A stretch of 64,000 nucleotides of DNA from Bradyrhizobium sp. WSM471 (lineage in GTDB: Bacteria; Pseudomonadota; Alphaproteobacteria; Rhizobiales; Xanthobacteraceae). Every line of letters starts with the position of its first letter. Positions within the stretch are counted from its first letter, which is position 1. Both the position numbers and the translations under genes were made by a program. Below are positions 53,876 to 62,491 of this stretch, in pieces. The stretch lies in NCBI RefSeq assembly GCF_000244915.1, contig NZ_CM001442.1, positions 6,894,012-6,958,011 on the forward strand. Direction: 5' to 3'. The notes below the pieces were generated by a model, which made no database searches, was not told the DNA's origin, and saw nothing but the letters and a program-made list of their open reading frames with translations.

Positions 53876-54688
53876 ATGCGGTTGGGATGGCGTGCGATCT
53901 CCGGTCCGGCGCTGACGGCAGCGACTTTGCTGCTGACGATGTTTTTCGATCGCTTCGTCCCCGTTCCCTCGCCCGCGCCACTGCTCGTCTGCATCGTGGC
54001 GCTCGCCGGCGCGCTCTCGGGTCCCGCTTCCGCCGTCGCCAGCGTAGCCATCGCCGTCATCGGCGCGGCACTGCTGCTCCTCAGTCGGCACGGCGTTGCA
54101 GGCCTGACCACGGCGGATATGATCCAGCTCGGCCTCCTGGCCGCGACGGCCGCGGGCACCGCAGGCATCACCGGCTTGATGCGCCAGCGGCTGCTCGGCA
54201 CGTTTGCCGCCGAACGCCGGAGCCACGCCACCGCCGCGCGGCTGTCGGCGGCGCTCGACCAGGTCGATATCGGCATCGTGCTGCTCGATGCCGAGACGCG
54301 CGCCGAATTCATCAACCGGGCGTTCCGCGATTATTTTGCGGTGCCGGACGACATCGCCGACGGCAAGCCGCCGTTCATCGCGCTGATGTATCACGGCCGC
54401 GACACCGGCGCGTTCGAATTGCCGGCGGACGAGCTCGGCACCTTCATCGCACAGCGCATGGAGATGGTGCGGATCGGCGATGCCACGCCGATCAACATCG
54501 CCTTGCGCAATGGCGAGGTGTTGCGCTTCGTCTGTGCCGCGCTGCCCGATGGCGGGCGCATGCTGAGCTACACGCCCGTGACCGACCTCGTGCGCCACAC
54601 CGATGCGCCGTCCCGCGCCGACTACTACCGCTCGCTGCGCGATCCCGCGGGCCGCAAGCTGATCCGGTATCTGCGCGTCGCGGAGTGA
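53876..54688 (+). CDS. Membrane protein with a PAS domain, no kinase domain
   Basis: A 270-residue protein with four or so N-terminal helices (ALTAATLLLTMFFDRFV, LVCIVALAGALSGPASAVA, VIGAALLLLSRH, LLAATAAGTAGITGL) and a C-terminal PAS domain (AALDQVDIGIVLLDAETRAEFINRAF onward) ending SRADYYRSLRDPAGRKLIRYL. No histidine kinase, GGDEF or helix-turn-helix part follows, so it would act through a partner. It lies 130 bases behind the two small membrane genes. The ATG at 53876 is chosen with GGAGGAG 15 bases upstream, rather far. Confidence 0.72.
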   Translation: MRLGWRAISGPALTAATLLLTMFFDRFVPVPSPAPLLVCIVALAGALSGPASAVASVAIAVIGAALLLLSRHGVAGLTTADMIQLGLLAATAAGTAGITGLMRQRLLGTFAAERRSHATAARLSAALDQVDIGIVLLDAETRAEFINRAFRDYFAVPDDIADGKPPFIALMYHGRDTGAFELPADELGTFIAQRMEMVRIGDATPINIALRNGEVLRFVCAALPDGGRMLSYTPVTDLVRHTDAPSRADYYRSLRDPAGRKLIRYLRVAE

Positions 54689-54715
54689 TGCGATTGCGAG
54701 CGGGCGCTCGCGGAG

Positions 54716-54902
54716 ACAGCCCCTCACCCCACCCTCTCCCCGTAAGAACGGGGCGAGGGAGCGAGAGAACAGTGCGTCCCTCACTTAGGACATCACTGCG
54801 AGCTGCGCGTCTCAACCTCTCCCCGCTCTTCTGCGGGGAGAGGTCGGATCGCTTTGGCGCGCAAGTGCGCGCCTGAGCGATCCGGGTGAGGGGCATGGCA
54901 CA
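54716..54902. repeat. Composite repeat, copy 2
   Basis: Same arrangement as 50542-50722: the CTCTCCCCGT hairpin (54732-54759), about 55 bases of less similar sequence, then the 88-bp block 54815-54902, which differs from 50635-50722 at one base. The two copies are in the same orientation and 4.2 kb apart. Confidence 0.85.
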
Positions 54903-55000
54903 CCGTTGCCATGACTGGATATCCATCCGACTCGTAAGACAATTGATCAGGACCTCCCTCATCACGTATGAAGGACGCCTCATCGATCGCGGGAATTCAT

Positions 55001-55456
55001 ATGTCGCTCACCATTCGCTCCGTCACCAGGCAGGACTACGAACAATGGCTGCCGTTGTGGGACGGCTACAACGCCTTCTACGGCCGCTCCGGCCCGACCG
55101 CGCTCGCGCCCGAAATCACGCGCGTGACGTGGCAGCGTTTTTTCGATGCCTATGAGCCGGTGCACGGATTGGTCGCCGAGAGCGACGGCCGCCTGCTCGG
55201 GATGACGAATTATCTGTTTCACCGCAGCACCACCGCGATCGAGCCGTCCTGCTATCTCCAGGACCTGTTCACGACCGAGGCCGCACGCGGCAAGGGCGTC
55301 GGCTCGGCGCTGATCCACGGCGTCTACGAGCGCGCGAAGCTCGCAGGCTCGCCGCGCGTCTACTGGCAGACGCATGAGACCAACGTGACGGCGCAGCGCC
55401 TGTACGACAGGGTCGCCGAGCGTTCCGGGTTCATCGTCTATCGCAAGATATTCTGA
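55001..55456 (+). CDS. GNAT-family N-acetyltransferase
   Basis: A 151-residue acetyltransferase starting SLTIRSVTRQDYEQWLPLWDGYN, with the acetyl-CoA loop LQDLFTTEAARGKGVGSALI (R-G-K-G-V-G-S) and the C-terminal THETNVTAQRLYDRVAE strand-helix. This is close to the GNAT type of small rhizobial acetyltransferases; the acceptor is unknown. The ATG at 55001 is preferred to 54968 because the upstream 11 residues are unlike the family. A terminator follows at 55570. Confidence 0.87.
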   Translation: MSLTIRSVTRQDYEQWLPLWDGYNAFYGRSGPTALAPEITRVTWQRFFDAYEPVHGLVAESDGRLLGMTNYLFHRSTTAIEPSCYLQDLFTTEAARGKGVGSALIHGVYERAKLAGSPRVYWQTHETNVTAQRLYDRVAERSGFIVYRKIF

Positions 55457-55569
55457 TCCTCGCGATCGCGAGGCCTGTGGATAACTCTGCCTGTCACCCC
55501 CGCGTAACATAGCGCGACTAGGCTGCAGCTGCGTCTGGTCAGCCCCCGTCACCGATCAAACGCCCCAAA

Positions 55570-55614
55570 GCGGTCCCCGTCAGTCGCCGCGTCTGACAGG
55601 GGCCGCATTTTTTT
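55570..55614 (+). terminator. Intrinsic terminator after the acetyltransferase gene
   Basis: GCGG-CCCC-GTCAG pairs with CTGAC-GGGG-CCGC (one bulge each side) around a 9-base loop, followed by seven T. The 113-base gap between the stop codon and the stem has no gene. Confidence 0.75.
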
Positions 55615-55657
55615 GTCGGCAGTCCTTGTCGACAGCTCCTTGGTCGGCAGCTCCTTA
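55615..55657. repeat. Three tandem 13-15-bp units
   Basis: GTCGGCAGTCCTT, GTCGACAGCTCCTTG and GTCGGCAGCTCCTTA stand in a row, then TCGACA. The run starts in the T tract of the terminator and lies 90-130 bases before the aldo/keto-reductase start. Confidence 0.6.
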
Positions 55658-55745
55658 TCGACATGGCAGCAACGCGGCGCGCGGCTTGCTGCGGCGGCGC
55701 ACCGCAGTCACAATACGCCCCTGCCATCTCCGACAGGGATCTCCC

Positions 55746-56687
55746 ATGGAAATTCGTAATCTCGGCGCCTCCGGCCTGCGCGTGTCTGCGGTCGGCCTCG
55801 GCTGCAACAATTTCGGCCAGCGCACGGATTTGGAGACCTCGCGCAAGGTGATCCATCGCGCGCTCGATCTCGGCATCACGCTGTTCGACACCGCCGACAT
55901 CTATGCCGGCATGGGCGGTTCGGAAACGGTGCTCGGCACCGTGCTCGGCGACCGCCGCAAGGAGATCGTGCTCGCCACCAAATATTCCAAGCCGATGGCG
56001 ACCGACGGAACCAAGCAGGGCGCTTCGCGCCGCTACATCATGAACGCGGTCGAGGCGAGCCTGACGCGGCTCAAGACCGACTACATCGATCTCTACCAGC
56101 AGCACGATTACGACCCGCTGACGCCGATGGAAGAGACGCTGCGCGCGCTCGACGATCTCGTCCGTCAAGGCAAGGTGCGCTACATCGGCAATTCCAATTT
56201 TCCGGCCTGGCGCCTGCCGGAAGCCGAGTTCACCGCACGCGCGATGAATGTCAGCCGCTTCGTCTCCTGCCAGGACGAATACAGCCTGCTGGTGCGCGAC
56301 ATCGAAAAGGACCTGCTGCCGGCCGCACAGGAGTACGAGCTCGGCCTCCTGCCGTTCTTCCCGCTCGCAAGCGGGCTCCTCACCGGCAAGTACCAGCGCG
56401 GTGCGACCGCCCCGACCGACACGCGCTTCGGCAAGGTACCGGCGTTACGCGACCGTTATGTCACGCCGCGCAACGAGGACATCGTCGAGAGGCTCACGGC
56501 CTTCGCGAAAGCGCGCGGGCACAGCATGCTCGAGCTCGCCTTCTCCTGGCTCGCCGCGCGCCCGCAAGTATCGAGCGTGATTGCCGGCGCCACCCGCGTC
56601 GCGCAGGTCGAGGAGAACGTGAAGGCGATTGCGTGGAAGCTCGGTGCGGAGGAGATGGCGGAGATCGACAAGATCACGCTGGGCTGA
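55746..56687 (+). CDS. Aldo/keto reductase
   Basis: A 313-residue NADPH-dependent oxidoreductase. The tetrad is seen as Asp and Tyr in LFDTADIYAGMGGSE, Lys in LATKYSKPMA and His in YQQHDYDPLTP. GLGCNNFGQ and the late SVIAGATRVAQVEENVKAI (NADPH-binding) are typical of the YhdN/Tas-like subfamily. The frame extends upstream to 55626, but family homology starts at MEIRNLGASGLRVSAVGLG. Substrate unknown. Confidence 0.92.
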   Translation: MEIRNLGASGLRVSAVGLGCNNFGQRTDLETSRKVIHRALDLGITLFDTADIYAGMGGSETVLGTVLGDRRKEIVLATKYSKPMATDGTKQGASRRYIMNAVEASLTRLKTDYIDLYQQHDYDPLTPMEETLRALDDLVRQGKVRYIGNSNFPAWRLPEAEFTARAMNVSRFVSCQDEYSLLVRDIEKDLLPAAQEYELGLLPFFPLASGLLTGKYQRGATAPTDTRFGKVPALRDRYVTPRNEDIVERLTAFAKARGHSMLELAFSWLAARPQVSSVIAGATRVAQVEENVKAIAWKLGAEEMAEIDKITLG

Positions 56688-56705
56688 CGCCTGAAGCGTG
56701 GCGCG

Positions 56706-57029
56706 CTACTTGGCGCCGCGCCCCACCGTCTGCATCACCTCGAAGCCCTCGAACTGGGGATGGCCGAGATAGGTCGGCTTGGTGTCGCCGGCCCGCGCAT
56801 GCGCGGCACGAAAAGCATCCGATTTGGTCCAGGCCTCGAACGCCCCATGGTTCGCCCACACCGTGTGCGAGGCGTACAGCGTGTGGTCCTCGAGCTCGGG
56901 GCCACGCAGCAGATGAAACTCGACGAAGCCCGGCACCTTGTCCAAATGGGTATCGCGCGAAAGCCAGACCTGCTCGAAAGCGGATTCAGAGCCCTTGGCG
57001 ACGCGGAAGCGGTTCATGGCGATGTACAT
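56706..57029 (-). CDS. Antibiotic-biosynthesis-monooxygenase fold protein with an IsdG-like catalytic triad
   Basis: A 107-residue ABM-fold protein. Numbering from the ATG gives Asn6 (MYIAMNRF), Trp67 (GAFEAWTKS) and His77 (FRAAHARA), the positions and spacing of the Asn-Trp-His triad of IsdG/IsdI haem-degrading monooxygenases, with FEFHLLRG-like strands between. Bradyrhizobium is known to have such enzymes (HmuQ, HmuD). No haem uptake gene is beside it; the neighbour is an aldo/keto reductase converging on it. Haem degradation is a strong hypothesis, not shown. Confidence 0.75.
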   Translation of the reverse strand: MYIAMNRFRVAKGSESAFEQVWLSRDTHLDKVPGFVEFHLLRGPELEDHTLYASHTVWANHGAFEAWTKSDAFRAAHARAGDTKPTYLGHPQFEGFEVMQTVGRGAK

Positions 57030-57108
57030 GGGGATGATCTCCTGATGTTCGGCCGATCATGTCGTCATTCCGGGACGCGCCGCAAGGCGCGGGCCCTGGA
57101 ATCGCAGC

Positions 57109-58326
57109 CTAAGTAACCAGCCCCTTCATCGGACGTGCGCTTGCACTATCCGGGAACACCGTCTCGGCCAGCACGCGATCCGACAGGCCGAACTGTCCCT
57201 GCAGCACGCCCTTGATCACGGAGCGCAGATCGGTGGTGGGCTTGAGATCGCGGGCCTCGAAGAGGTTGGCGGGCTTGAGGCCGGGCCAGTCGGCGATGAC
57301 GCGGCCGCCCTTCACCGCGCCGCCGGCGAGCAGCGCGATCGTTCCCGTGCCGTGATCGGTGCCGTCGGTACCGTTGATGCGCGCGGTGCGGCCAAACTCG
57401 GTCGCGACCACCACGGCGGTGTCGCGCCAGCGGTCGCCGAGGCCGCTTTCGATTTCGGCGAGCGCACCGTCGAGCCCGCCGAGCAGGAAGGCGAGGCGAC
57501 CCACCGGCCCGCCTTCATTGGCGTGCGTGTCCCAGCCATCGAACGCGAGCGCCGCGATGCGCGGGCCGTCGTCGGACGCCATCAGTTTTGCGGCGCCGCG
57601 CGCGACCTGGCGCATCTGCGCGACCGCGTTGCCCGGCTTCGGCTTCATGTCGGCGCCGCTCGCGGCCTTTTCCAGCTGAAGACCCTGCGACAGCACGGCC
57701 GCCAGCGCGGGATCGCGATGGCGGTAGAGCTCGACCAGGCGCATCGCGGTGTCGTCATCGGCCTGCGGCAGCGCCACCGGCGCCCAGCCGACGGTCGGCG
57801 CATTGCCGCGCAGCACCAGCGGCGTGGTCGGGCCGACGGCAAGAGCACTCGACACCCGCTCGCCGCGCGGCAGCGCCTCCAGCGCGCGGTTGAGCCAGCC
57901 GGATTGCACGCGACCGGGCCCGGCATAGCCGCTTTCGAGCACGTCCTGGCCGTCGAAATGCGAGCGGTCGCGATAGGGCGTCGCCACCGCGTGGATCACC
58001 GCGGCGTGCCTATCGCGATACATGCGTGCGAACTCAGGCATCGCCGGATGCAGCGCAAAGAAAGTATCGAGCATGATCGCGGGATGGGCGCCGTCCGCCG
58101 TCAGCGCGATCGCCCCGTGCAGGCCGGCATAATCGGGATCGCCGACCGGCGCGACGGTCGAAAGCCCATCAAGCGCGCCGCGCAGAATCACGACGATCAG
58201 CCGGGGATCGCGACCGTCAGCCGCGCGTGCGAATTTCGGCAAATAAGCCCAGGCCGCGAAGGAGGCGCCGCCGAGCAGGAGGCCGCGGCGCGAGGTGAGG
58301 AGCCGGTTCTCGACGCAGTCGATCAT
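57109..58326 (-). CDS. DUF1501 protein, Tat-exported
   Basis: A 405-residue protein with a twin-arginine signal (SRRGLLLGGASFAAWAYLPK) and the DUF1501 pattern: LIVVILRGALDGLSTVAPVGD, HFDGQDVLESGY, ALAFDGWDTHANEG, VVVATEFGRTARINGTDGTDHG (alkaline-phosphatase-like metal residues). AGGAG lies six bases before ATG 58326. The upstream DUF1800 gene ends at 58329, so the two are one transcript. The pair is widespread and of unknown role in the periplasm. Confidence 0.88.
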   Translation of the reverse strand: MIDCVENRLLTSRRGLLLGGASFAAWAYLPKFARAADGRDPRLIVVILRGALDGLSTVAPVGDPDYAGLHGAIALTADGAHPAIMLDTFFALHPAMPEFARMYRDRHAAVIHAVATPYRDRSHFDGQDVLESGYAGPGRVQSGWLNRALEALPRGERVSSALAVGPTTPLVLRGNAPTVGWAPVALPQADDDTAMRLVELYRHRDPALAAVLSQGLQLEKAASGADMKPKPGNAVAQMRQVARGAAKLMASDDGPRIAALAFDGWDTHANEGGPVGRLAFLLGGLDGALAEIESGLGDRWRDTAVVVATEFGRTARINGTDGTDHGTGTIALLAGGAVKGGRVIADWPGLKPANLFEARDLKPTTDLRSVIKGVLQGQFGLSDRVLAETVFPDSASARPMKGLVT

Positions 58327-58328
58327 CA

Positions 58329-59891
58329 TCATCTCCTCTGCATTTCCGGCGACATCAACAGCAGTGCCAGCGCCTGCTGCCGTGACTCGGCGCGCTCGAT
58401 GGTGCGCCGCGTTTCGATCGAGGTCGCATCTGCGGCGGCAAATTCCAACAAATCGAGCGGGTCGATGTTGGGCCCGAGCCGCGCGCCCATTTGCGCGGCA
58501 ATATCGAGCCGGAGCTTGATGCCTTCGGGCGCAGCCCAGGCGGCGCTGGTGTCGGGAAAACCATTCGGGCCGGCCGGCGACCACAGCGGCTGGCCCAGCA
58601 TATTGAGGTTGTTGAGATAGGCGCCGGGATCCTCCGGCACGCGCGCGAGCAGCCGGCCGCTCGCGACCAGGAAATCATAGGGGCTGCGCATCTTGGTCAG
58701 CGGCGCCTTCCACGCCTCGTCGGAATCGACCAGTGCCGTTGCAAGCGCCTTGAGATCGCCGTCGGTCTTGATGAACACGTCGCGCAATCGCGCCACCAGC
58801 GCCGGCGGCGGATCGTCGGCAACGAAGTGGCGGACGAATTTGGTGGCGATGAAGTTCGCAGTCGAGGGATGGTGCGCGATGTCGGCGAGCGCGGCTTCGC
58901 CTTGCGCAAGGCCGGTCGGCTCGTAGCTCTTGCCGAGCAGCATTTGCGGCCCGGGCTGGTGCGCATTGACGTTGAACACGAAAGAACCGGGCGCTCCCAG
59001 CTGTCCCTGCCGGCCGGCAAAGGTCCAGCCGGTAATGATGCGCGCGAGCGAGGTGACGTCGTCCTGCGTGTAGCCGCCGCCGACACCGAGCGTATGCAGC
59101 TCCATGATCTCGCGCGCGAGATTTTCGTTCAGCCCGCGCTTGCGGTTCTGGCCCGCGCGCGAGTCCGGACCGAGCGATTGCTGGTTGTCGAGGAAGAACA
59201 GCATCGCCGGATGCTGCTCCACTGCTTTCAGCATGTCGGCGAAACGCCCGAGCACGTGCGGCCTGATCGCCTCGCGCTCGAAGGCGCCCGCCCATATCCG
59301 CGCCAGCTCGCCCTTGCTGGCGGAGATGCAGAAATGGTTGGACCAGAACACGACCAGACGTTCGGTGAAGCCGCACTCGACCAGGGTCGCGCGCTGCAAC
59401 CGCGCCAACGCCTCGGCGCGAAAGGTCTTTTGAATGACGTTGAGCGGCTGCGGGGCGGGTTTTGCGGCAGCCGGCGCGGCCGCGTTGGGCTGCATGGTGT
59501 CCGGCTTGGCCGCGTTGTCCGCCGGCTTGTTGTCAGTAGGTTTGGCCTCGGCCATCTGGCCGGCGATCTCGGTTGCCACGGCGTTCAGCGAGAGATTGCG
59601 GCGCGGTCCGGGCTTCTGATCGGCCGGGGCTTCAGTCGGCGCGCCGGCTTTGGCGGCGGCCTCGCGCGCCTGCTTGACCTGATCCTGATAGGCGAACACG
59701 GCCTGCCCGAGTTGCGGCGTGGATTGCAGGCCCGGCGCCTCCAGCAACACAGCGTTGGGACGAGCCAGTTCCGCCTTCACAAAACCGCGAGGATCGGAGG
59801 CCGCGTTGATGAGATCGCCGGATGCGCCGCCGCGGGCGCCGAAGCCGAAACGGTTGAGCGCGACGAGCGCGGCTTGCGAATCGCGGGCCAT
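58329..59891 (-). CDS. DUF1800 protein
   Basis: A 520-residue protein with the DUF1800 blocks: ALVALNRFGFGARG at the start, VECGFTERLVVFWSNHFCIS, MLFFLDNQQSLGPDSRAGQNR, GLNENLAREIMELHTLGVGG, YTQDDVTSLARIITGWTFAG and FIATKFVRHFVADDPPP. A stretch rich in proline, alanine and asparagine (about 90-150) separates the first block from the rest. I see no signal peptide, whereas the partner DUF1501 protein has a Tat signal. The two may be exported together. GGAGGACATATCG precedes ATG 59891. Confidence 0.86.
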   Translation of the reverse strand: MARDSQAALVALNRFGFGARGGASGDLINAASDPRGFVKAELARPNAVLLEAPGLQSTPQLGQAVFAYQDQVKQAREAAAKAGAPTEAPADQKPGPRRNLSLNAVATEIAGQMAEAKPTDNKPADNAAKPDTMQPNAAAPAAAKPAPQPLNVIQKTFRAEALARLQRATLVECGFTERLVVFWSNHFCISASKGELARIWAGAFEREAIRPHVLGRFADMLKAVEQHPAMLFFLDNQQSLGPDSRAGQNRKRGLNENLAREIMELHTLGVGGGYTQDDVTSLARIITGWTFAGRQGQLGAPGSFVFNVNAHQPGPQMLLGKSYEPTGLAQGEAALADIAHHPSTANFIATKFVRHFVADDPPPALVARLRDVFIKTDGDLKALATALVDSDEAWKAPLTKMRSPYDFLVASGRLLARVPEDPGAYLNNLNMLGQPLWSPAGPNGFPDTSAAWAAPEGIKLRLDIAAQMGARLGPNIDPLDLLEFAAADATSIETRRTIERAESRQQALALLLMSPEMQRR

Positions 59892-60005
59892 CGATATGTC
59901 CTCCGCGCGTTGCCAACCGCTTTCCTGATACGTGCGCGAGGCATAATATACCGCAGCGGGAGGTGAACCCGGCATGAAAATGACAGCCCAGCTTTTGCGC
60001 AAATC

Positions 60006-60218
60006 ATGACAAATCCGCAAGACATTCCAGTGCAGGAACCGCGCCGCCTCGCCTGTTCCCGCTGCGGCGCTGAGTTCGGCTGCGACCTCTCCGGCACGTG
60101 CTGGTGCGCGGAAGAGCCGGCACGGCTGCCGATGCCGGTCAAGGGCGAGGATTGCCTGTGCCGGGTTTGCTTGCGCGAGGCGGCGGCGATGCGTAGCCCG
60201 GATGGAGCGCAAGCGTAA
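60006..60218 (+). CDS. Cysteine-rich CWC-family protein
   Basis: A 70-residue protein with the CWC pattern RRLACSRCGAEFGCDLSG, TCWCAEEPARLPMP and EDCLCRVCLREAA; eight cysteines suit one or two small metal sites. Its last residues (MRSPDGAQA) are encoded by the start of a dispersed palindrome (GTAGCCCGGATGGAGCG), so the repeat supplies the stop. Function unknown. Confidence 0.78.
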   Translation: MTNPQDIPVQEPRRLACSRCGAEFGCDLSGTCWCAEEPARLPMPVKGEDCLCRVCLREAAAMRSPDGAQA

Positions 60219-60225
60219 TCCTCCG

Positions 60226-60354
60226 CGTCGTCCTGGCGAAAGCCAGGACCCATTACCCCAAGGGGCTGTTTGGCGAATACTCGTCGTTCGGGACGTCTAT
60301 CGAACGCTATCGATAGAGTCCGCGGTATGGGTCCTGGCTTTCGCCAGGACGACG
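60226..60354. repeat. Palindromic element with 28-bp perfect arms
   Basis: Bases 60226-60253 (CGTCGTCCTGGCG..CCCAT) recur perfectly inverted at 60327-60354, each arm containing the hairpin CCTGGCGAAAGCCAGG. The 73-base core has no gene. The convergent CWC and GST genes flank it. Confidence 0.85.
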
Positions 60355-60377
60355 TTGAGGAGAGACGGCTCGGACAA

Positions 60378-61076
60378 CTACACCGCGTGCCCCGGCGATT
60401 TCCGCGCCATTCCGTCGAACGCATTCAGCAGCTTTTCGCGCCAGGCGTAGACCGGGTCGTCCGCTTCCAGCAGCTTGAACGGGCTCGTCACGCGCGCCCA
60501 CTGAAATCCACCGAACACGATGTAGTCGGTATAGTTCGGTGCGGCGCCGCCGATGAAGGGCTGCTTCTTGAGGGTCTGCCGCATCACCTCGAGCGATTTG
60601 CGGAAGGCGACTACGCCGGCATCGCGGCCCGCCATCACCTCTTCCAGGCTCTTGCCGCCGAAACGCGCCTCGCGCGACTGGCGGAAATAGGCAGCGTCGA
60701 CCTCCGCCAGATTCTTTGGAATGTCGGCGACGATCAGCGGAAAGATGCCGCCGACGATGGCGATGTCGCCCCAGGCGTTGATCATGCGCGCCATGGCGCG
60801 GCCGCCCTCGCCGCCGAACAGCGACGGACGGTCCGGAAATGTATCCTCGAGATAGTTGGCAATTGTCCAGGAATCGACCACCGGCTTGTCTTGGTGCAGC
60901 AGTACCGGGACCTTCTCCGAACCGTGCGGCGCGATTGCGCTCTTCTCGGTGAAGCGCCAGGGCAGCGATTCCGCCGCCAGCCCCTTGTGCGCCAGCGCCA
61001 TCCGCGTGCGCCAGCAGAACGGGCTGAACGGTCGCGAGGTGTCGGTGCCGACGAGTTCGAACAGTTTGAGTGACAT
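60378..61076 (-). CDS. Glutathione S-transferase family protein (beta-etherase-like)
   Basis: A 232-residue GST with the LigE-like opening LKLFELVGTDTSRPFSPFCWRTRMAL (active-site serine region), GSEKVPVLLHQDKPVVDSW and TIANYLEDTFPDRPSLFGG (glutathione site), and a helical domain ending FKLLEADDPVYAWREKLLNAF. The family includes bacterial beta-etherases of lignin breakdown and haloacid-type GSTs; the substrate here is unknown. ATG 61076 gives MSLKLFELVG, and the six upstream residues are unlikely. Confidence 0.85.
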   Translation of the reverse strand: MSLKLFELVGTDTSRPFSPFCWRTRMALAHKGLAAESLPWRFTEKSAIAPHGSEKVPVLLHQDKPVVDSWTIANYLEDTFPDRPSLFGGEGGRAMARMINAWGDIAIVGGIFPLIVADIPKNLAEVDAAYFRQSREARFGGKSLEEVMAGRDAGVVAFRKSLEVMRQTLKKQPFIGGAAPNYTDYIVFGGFQWARVTSPFKLLEADDPVYAWREKLLNAFDGMARKSPGHAV

Positions 61077-61096
61077 GGTTGGCGGCCTCCTCATGC

Positions 61097-61180
61097 TCCG
61101 TCATTGCGAGCGCAGCAAAGCAATCCAGACTGCCGCCGCGGCGGCATTTTGGATTGCCTCGCCGGCGCCCGCAACGACGA
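61097..61180. repeat. Dispersed palindromic element, partly decayed
   Basis: GCTCCGTCATTGCGAGCG at the left end matches the 6929 element; AATCCA...TGGATT and GCCGCCGCGGCGGC pair inside, while the right end (CGCAACGACG) has lost part of the arm. It lies in the 302-base divergent gap between the GST gene and the metallo-hydrolase gene; the rest of that gap, 61180-61378, shows nothing I can name. Confidence 0.65.
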
Positions 61181-61378
61181 TGTGGAGATAGCTCGACCGC
61201 ACCACCGACGATGCACTTGCATGAAGTTCACCATCCCGCACGCCTGTCAATCGGACCGGCCTCACGCCGCATGACGTAAAATTCTCCGCAGCACCCCGGC
61301 CTCGCACGTTGTGCCTGCCGCATATCGGACCTAAGCTCAGGCCATTTCGAGGATCATGATATTGGCGAGGGGTTTCTG

Positions 61379-62491
61379 ATGAGCAGTATTGCACGACGTG
61401 ACTTCCTTCTGAGCGCGGCGGCACTGGCCGGCGCGGCCGCAACAAACACTTTCACTTGTGTCGAGATCGCGAGCGCGGCGCCGATCGAGGTGCCGACGGT
61501 CGACAAGCTGTCGATCCAGGTGCTGGTCGATTCCAGCTACGACCTGTTCTTCCGTCCCAAGAAGATCAACGGCGTCGCCGTTGCGCCCGCGGCGCGATCG
61601 GCCGACTTCCGCAAATCGCTGCATAATGAATGGGGCCTGTCGCTGTGGCTGGAGTCGCAGGGCGGCGGCAACCAGCGCACGCTGATGCTGGATTACGGCT
61701 ATACGCCGGAAGTGCTGCTCAACAACATGGCACTGATCGGTGTCGACCCCAGCAAGCTCGACGCGCTGATCGTCAGCCACGGCCATTACGATCATTTCGG
61801 TGGCCTCAACGGCTTCCTCGACAAATTCCGTGACAAGCTTCCCGCCGAGGTGAGGCTCTATGCCGGCGGCGAGGACAATTTCTGCCACCGCGTCAACCCG
61901 ACCCCCGCACAGGGCCAGTTTTCTGATTTCGGAACGCTGGACCGCCGCCAGCTCGCGGCGCAGAAGGTGACGACCGTACTGTGCGCGACGCCGACGGTGA
62001 TCGCCGGCCACGCTTTCACGACGGGCAAGATCACCCGCCGCAGTTCGGAGCGCGTGCTGCCGAACACGCTGGTCGAATTCGGCATCAAGGACGGTCTTGG
62101 CTGCAGCGTAGGGCACTACCTGCCGGCCGAGATGGACGGCAAGATCGTCGCAGACGAACACATCCACGAGCACGCGACCTGCTTCAACGTCAAGGATTTG
62201 GGCCTCGTCGTCATCTCGTCCTGCGGCCATGTCGGCATCGTCAATTCGGTGAAGCAGGCGCAGGAGGTCTCCGGCATCCAGAAGGTGCACGCCATCGTCG
62301 GCGGCTTCCATCTCGGGCCGGCGCCGAAGGACTATCTCACGCAGGTCGTCGGCGAGATCAAGGCGCTCAACCCCGATGTCGTCGTGCCCATGCATTGCAG
62401 CGGGCTCAACTTCGTGCAGGAGGCGAGCGCCCAGATGTCCGACAGGGTGGTGGTGACGACGACCGGCAGCCGCCTCACCTTCGGGCTGTGA
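61379..62491 (+). CDS. Tat-exported MBL-fold metallo-hydrolase
   Basis: A 370-residue protein with a twin-arginine-type signal (IARRDFLLSAAALAGAAA, first R-R-D-F-L-L), and a metallo-beta-lactamase fold: LIVSHGHYDHFGGLNGF is the HxHxDH metal motif, later EHIHEHATCFNV and VISSCGHVGIVNSV and MHCSG supply further ligands. The type is that of periplasmic 7,8-dihydropterin synthase-like MBL proteins. The stop overlaps the next gene (GTGATG). The gene is divergent from the GST gene. Confidence 0.87.
   Translation: MSSIARRDFLLSAAALAGAAATNTFTCVEIASAAPIEVPTVDKLSIQVLVDSSYDLFFRPKKINGVAVAPAARSADFRKSLHNEWGLSLWLESQGGGNQRTLMLDYGYTPEVLLNNMALIGVDPSKLDALIVSHGHYDHFGGLNGFLDKFRDKLPAEVRLYAGGEDNFCHRVNPTPAQGQFSDFGTLDRRQLAAQKVTTVLCATPTVIAGHAFTTGKITRRSSERVLPNTLVEFGIKDGLGCSVGHYLPAEMDGKIVADEHIHEHATCFNVKDLGLVVISSCGHVGIVNSVKQAQEVSGIQKVHAIVGGFHLGPAPKDYLTQVVGEIKALNPDVVVPMHCSGLNFVQEASAQMSDRVVVTTTGSRLTFGL

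Noticed and set aside
54985..55010. Cloning-vector junction (GAATTC then CATATG before the acetyltransferase)
   Set aside because: The two restriction-like words occur in ordinary chromosomal context with normal flanks; coincidence.
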